From: DASTRU01 sp035761045
Lineage (GTDB): Bacteria; Pseudomonadota; Gammaproteobacteria; Burkholderiales; Burkholderiaceae_E
Reading direction: 5' to 3'
DNA: 6,663 nucleotides
NCBI GenBank assembly: GCA_035761045.1
Contig: DASTRU010000214.1
Coordinates: 1 to 6,663 of the forward strand
The translations under genes were made by a program, and so were the position numbers. Under the pieces are notes generated by a model that was not told where the DNA came from, made no database searches, and saw only the letters and a program-made list of their open reading frames with translations. This document shows, in pieces, positions 5,380 through 6,663 of the stretch (position 1 is the first letter of the stretch; every line of letters starts with the position of its first letter).

Positions 5380-5385
5380 ATTGTA
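5380..5385 (-). promoter_or_regulatory. Candidate -10 element for the desaturase gene
   Basis: In the 166-base gap between the channel gene and the desaturase, TACAAT (minus strand, 5385 to 5380) matches TATAAT in five of six positions and would give a leader of about 104 bases. The bases 17 upstream read TTCTGC, a poor -35. I see no convincing terminator for the channel gene and no other clear structure in this gap, so partial co-transcription with the channel gene remains possible. Confidence 0.35.
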
Positions 5386-5435
5386 CGGGGACAGCCTACA
5401 CAGCAGAAACTCTCGAGCAATGAACGTGCAAACTA

Positions 5436-6663
5436 TCAATTCGAGGGCGGATTGGTATCGGGGCGCTCCGGAGGAGCGGAAGGCATTTGCACCCGAATCT
5501 CGCGTTGTGGGAAAGGAATCACCACATTATTCGCTTGGAAAGCGCGCCAAATCGCGAGATTGATGTCGGATGTGATGTTCATCCGCCCTTCTTCGGGGTC
5601 TCGAATCCAAAAACCCAGCGTGAGATCGATACCATCCGCGCCAAAACTTGATAGGTACGCGCGTGGTCCGGGGCTTTTAATTACCCGCGGATGCGATCGA
5701 GCCGCGTTTTCAAGCATGGCCATGACGCGCTCGACGTCGGATGAATAGGCGATTTGCACGCGCGTCGTCAACCAAATGCTGCGATCGGTGAAGCTGTAAT
5801 TGGTGACGGGATTGGTTACCAGCATCTCATTGGGAACGATCGCCTCGGTGCCATCCAACGCTTTGACGACCGTGTAACGCGTTTTGATCTCGGTGACGGT
5901 GCCGTAGTACTTGTCCATCGCGATCATGTCGCCCAGCCGTAGCGACTTGTCGAGCAAGATGATGAAACCGGACACATAGTTGCTCGCGGTTTTTTGCAAG
6001 CCAAAGCCGAGTCCCACGCCAAGGGCTCCGCCAAACACCGAAAGCAAGGTGAGATCGAAGCCCACCGCGGTGAATCCGACCAACACCGCGATGGTGACGA
6101 GCACCGCCTTGACGATGCGCGACAACACGACCTGCGACGACCGGTCGATGCCTTGCGCCTTGAGTAAGCGGCTTTCGATGAGGCTGCCAATCCACAACGC
6201 GATCACTACCGCGAACAGCACCGACAACACGGCGCTCGTCAAATCCAGCAGCGATATCTTGGTCTTGCCGACGGGGAATGAAACCGCGTCGAGCGACTTC
6301 ATCAATGGCGCCCATAGATCGACCAAGTACAGCGCGACGCCGCTCCACACCACGATCGCGACCAATCGTTCCACCCAAACCAAGGTGTCGGTCCATCGAA
6401 ACGATCGGCGCAGCAAATACACGATGAGGCGGATCATCACGAACGAGCCGAGCAAGGTGATCGATAGCCGCAACATGGGCGCGGGCATGTGCAAGGACTC
6501 GGTCATCACGAGCCAACCCAATACGACGATGATGAGCGCCACGACCGGCAGCATGACGCGCGTCACCGCACCCGCGCCGATCTCCGCCGCACGCGCCAAG
6601 GCGCCATCGCCCGAACGGCCACGCGAGCGCTTACGCAGCAGACGAGCGACGAACCACGCGACC
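5436..6663 (-). CDS. MscS-family mechanosensitive ion channel (5' end outside window)
   Basis: The minus-strand frame is open from the window edge to TGA at 5436-5438, giving 408 full codons without the true N-terminus. The TTG at 6599 is probably internal, because the codons above it (VAWFVARLLRKRSRGRSGDGA) read as coding. At least five hydrophobic segments are visible, ending in the MscS pore helix SVFGGALGVGLGFGLQ (about 5997-6044), then KTASNYVSGFIILLDKSLRLGD. A beta domain follows (YYGTVTEIKTRYTVVKALDG, then AIVPNEMLVTNPVTNYS), and a C-terminal alpha/beta region ends near IPFPQREIRV with a Pro-rich tail. Channels of this family open under membrane tension and release solutes during osmotic downshock. 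The extra membrane segments before the pore suggest a larger YbdG/YnaI/MscK-like member rather than three-helix MscS. The exact subclass cannot be set without the missing part. Confidence 0.93.
   Translation of the reverse strand, partial: VAWFVARLLRKRSRGRSGDGALARAAEIGAGAVTRVMLPVVALIIVVLGWLVMTESLHMPAPMLRLSITLLGSFVMIRLIVYLLRRSFRWTDTLVWVERLVAIVVWSGVALYLVDLWAPLMKSLDAVSFPVGKTKISLLDLTSAVLSVLFAVVIALWIGSLIESRLLKAQGIDRSSQVVLSRIVKAVLVTIAVLVGFTAVGFDLTLLSVFGGALGVGLGFGLQKTASNYVSGFIILLDKSLRLGDMIAMDKYYGTVTEIKTRYTVVKALDGTEAIVPNEMLVTNPVTNYSFTDRSIWLTTRVQIAYSSDVERVMAMLENAARSHPRVIKSPGPRAYLSSFGADGIDLTLGFWIRDPEEGRMNITSDINLAIWRAFQANNVVIPFPQREIRVQMPSAPPERPDTNPPSN

Noticed and set aside
5827..6516. Long open frame overlapping the channel gene in another frame (229 codons)
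   Set aside because: The composition is Arg/His/Gly-rich, as expected for an out-of-frame reading of a G/C-rich membrane-protein gene; the MscS frame has clear family motifs.
1..6663. Novel defence, mobile or biosynthetic system
   Set aside because: All genes belong to familiar core families, and no direct-repeat array, terminal inverted repeats, integrase or unknown gene cluster is visible.

Overview
The window looks like ordinary, gene-dense core chromosome from a betaproteobacterium, most likely of the Burkholderiales. This rests on how the proteins read by eye: IspH, RadC, L28, L33 and the phospholipid-type desaturase all resemble Burkholderia/Neisseria-type sequences, and the order (epimerase, tRNA, ispH, fkpB, radC, rpmB-rpmG, desaturase) looks like a betaproteobacterial neighbourhood. 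No database search was possible. I see no insertion sequence, phage gene, CRISPR array, toxin-antitoxin pair or defence island, and nothing that amounts to an undescribed multi-gene system.

Left part (1-1217). A 5' fragment of a plant-type 2Fe-2S ferredoxin-domain reductase runs leftward off the window. Its start codon lies 12 bases from that of a rightward atypical SDR/NAD-dependent epimerase (201-1115). The epimerase converges on a leftward tRNA-Thr(CGT), and one A/T-flanked hairpin can end transcription from both sides. It overlaps the epimerase stop codon.

Middle part (1142-4063). On the minus strand fkpB (an FKBP-type prolyl isomerase with chaperone insert) is followed by ispH (last step of the MEP isoprenoid pathway) and then the tRNA, probably one transcription unit with a possible extra tRNA promoter at the end of ispH. 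Divergent from fkpB is radC. After radC comes a clear TATAAT promoter, a leader of roughly 140 bases, and the ribosomal pair rpmB-rpmG (L28, L33). L33 is only 51 residues. The pair ends at a perfect 16-bp bidirectional terminator.

Right part (4064-6663). Two minus-strand membrane-protein genes lie here: a three-histidine-box acyl desaturase of the DesA type with a helical C-terminal extension and a TTG start, and an MscS-family mechanosensitive channel whose N-terminus lies beyond the window. One modifies acyl chains in the membrane and the other senses membrane tension, but a functional link is only speculation.

The points most worth a second look are signal-level: -10-like hexamers 6-7 bases upstream of the ATG of fkpB and of the epimerase, both without a usable Shine-Dalgarno sequence (possible leaderless mRNAs); the terminator inside the epimerase 3' end; the short L33; the non-canonical catalytic motif of the epimerase; and the origin of the desaturase C-terminal domain.
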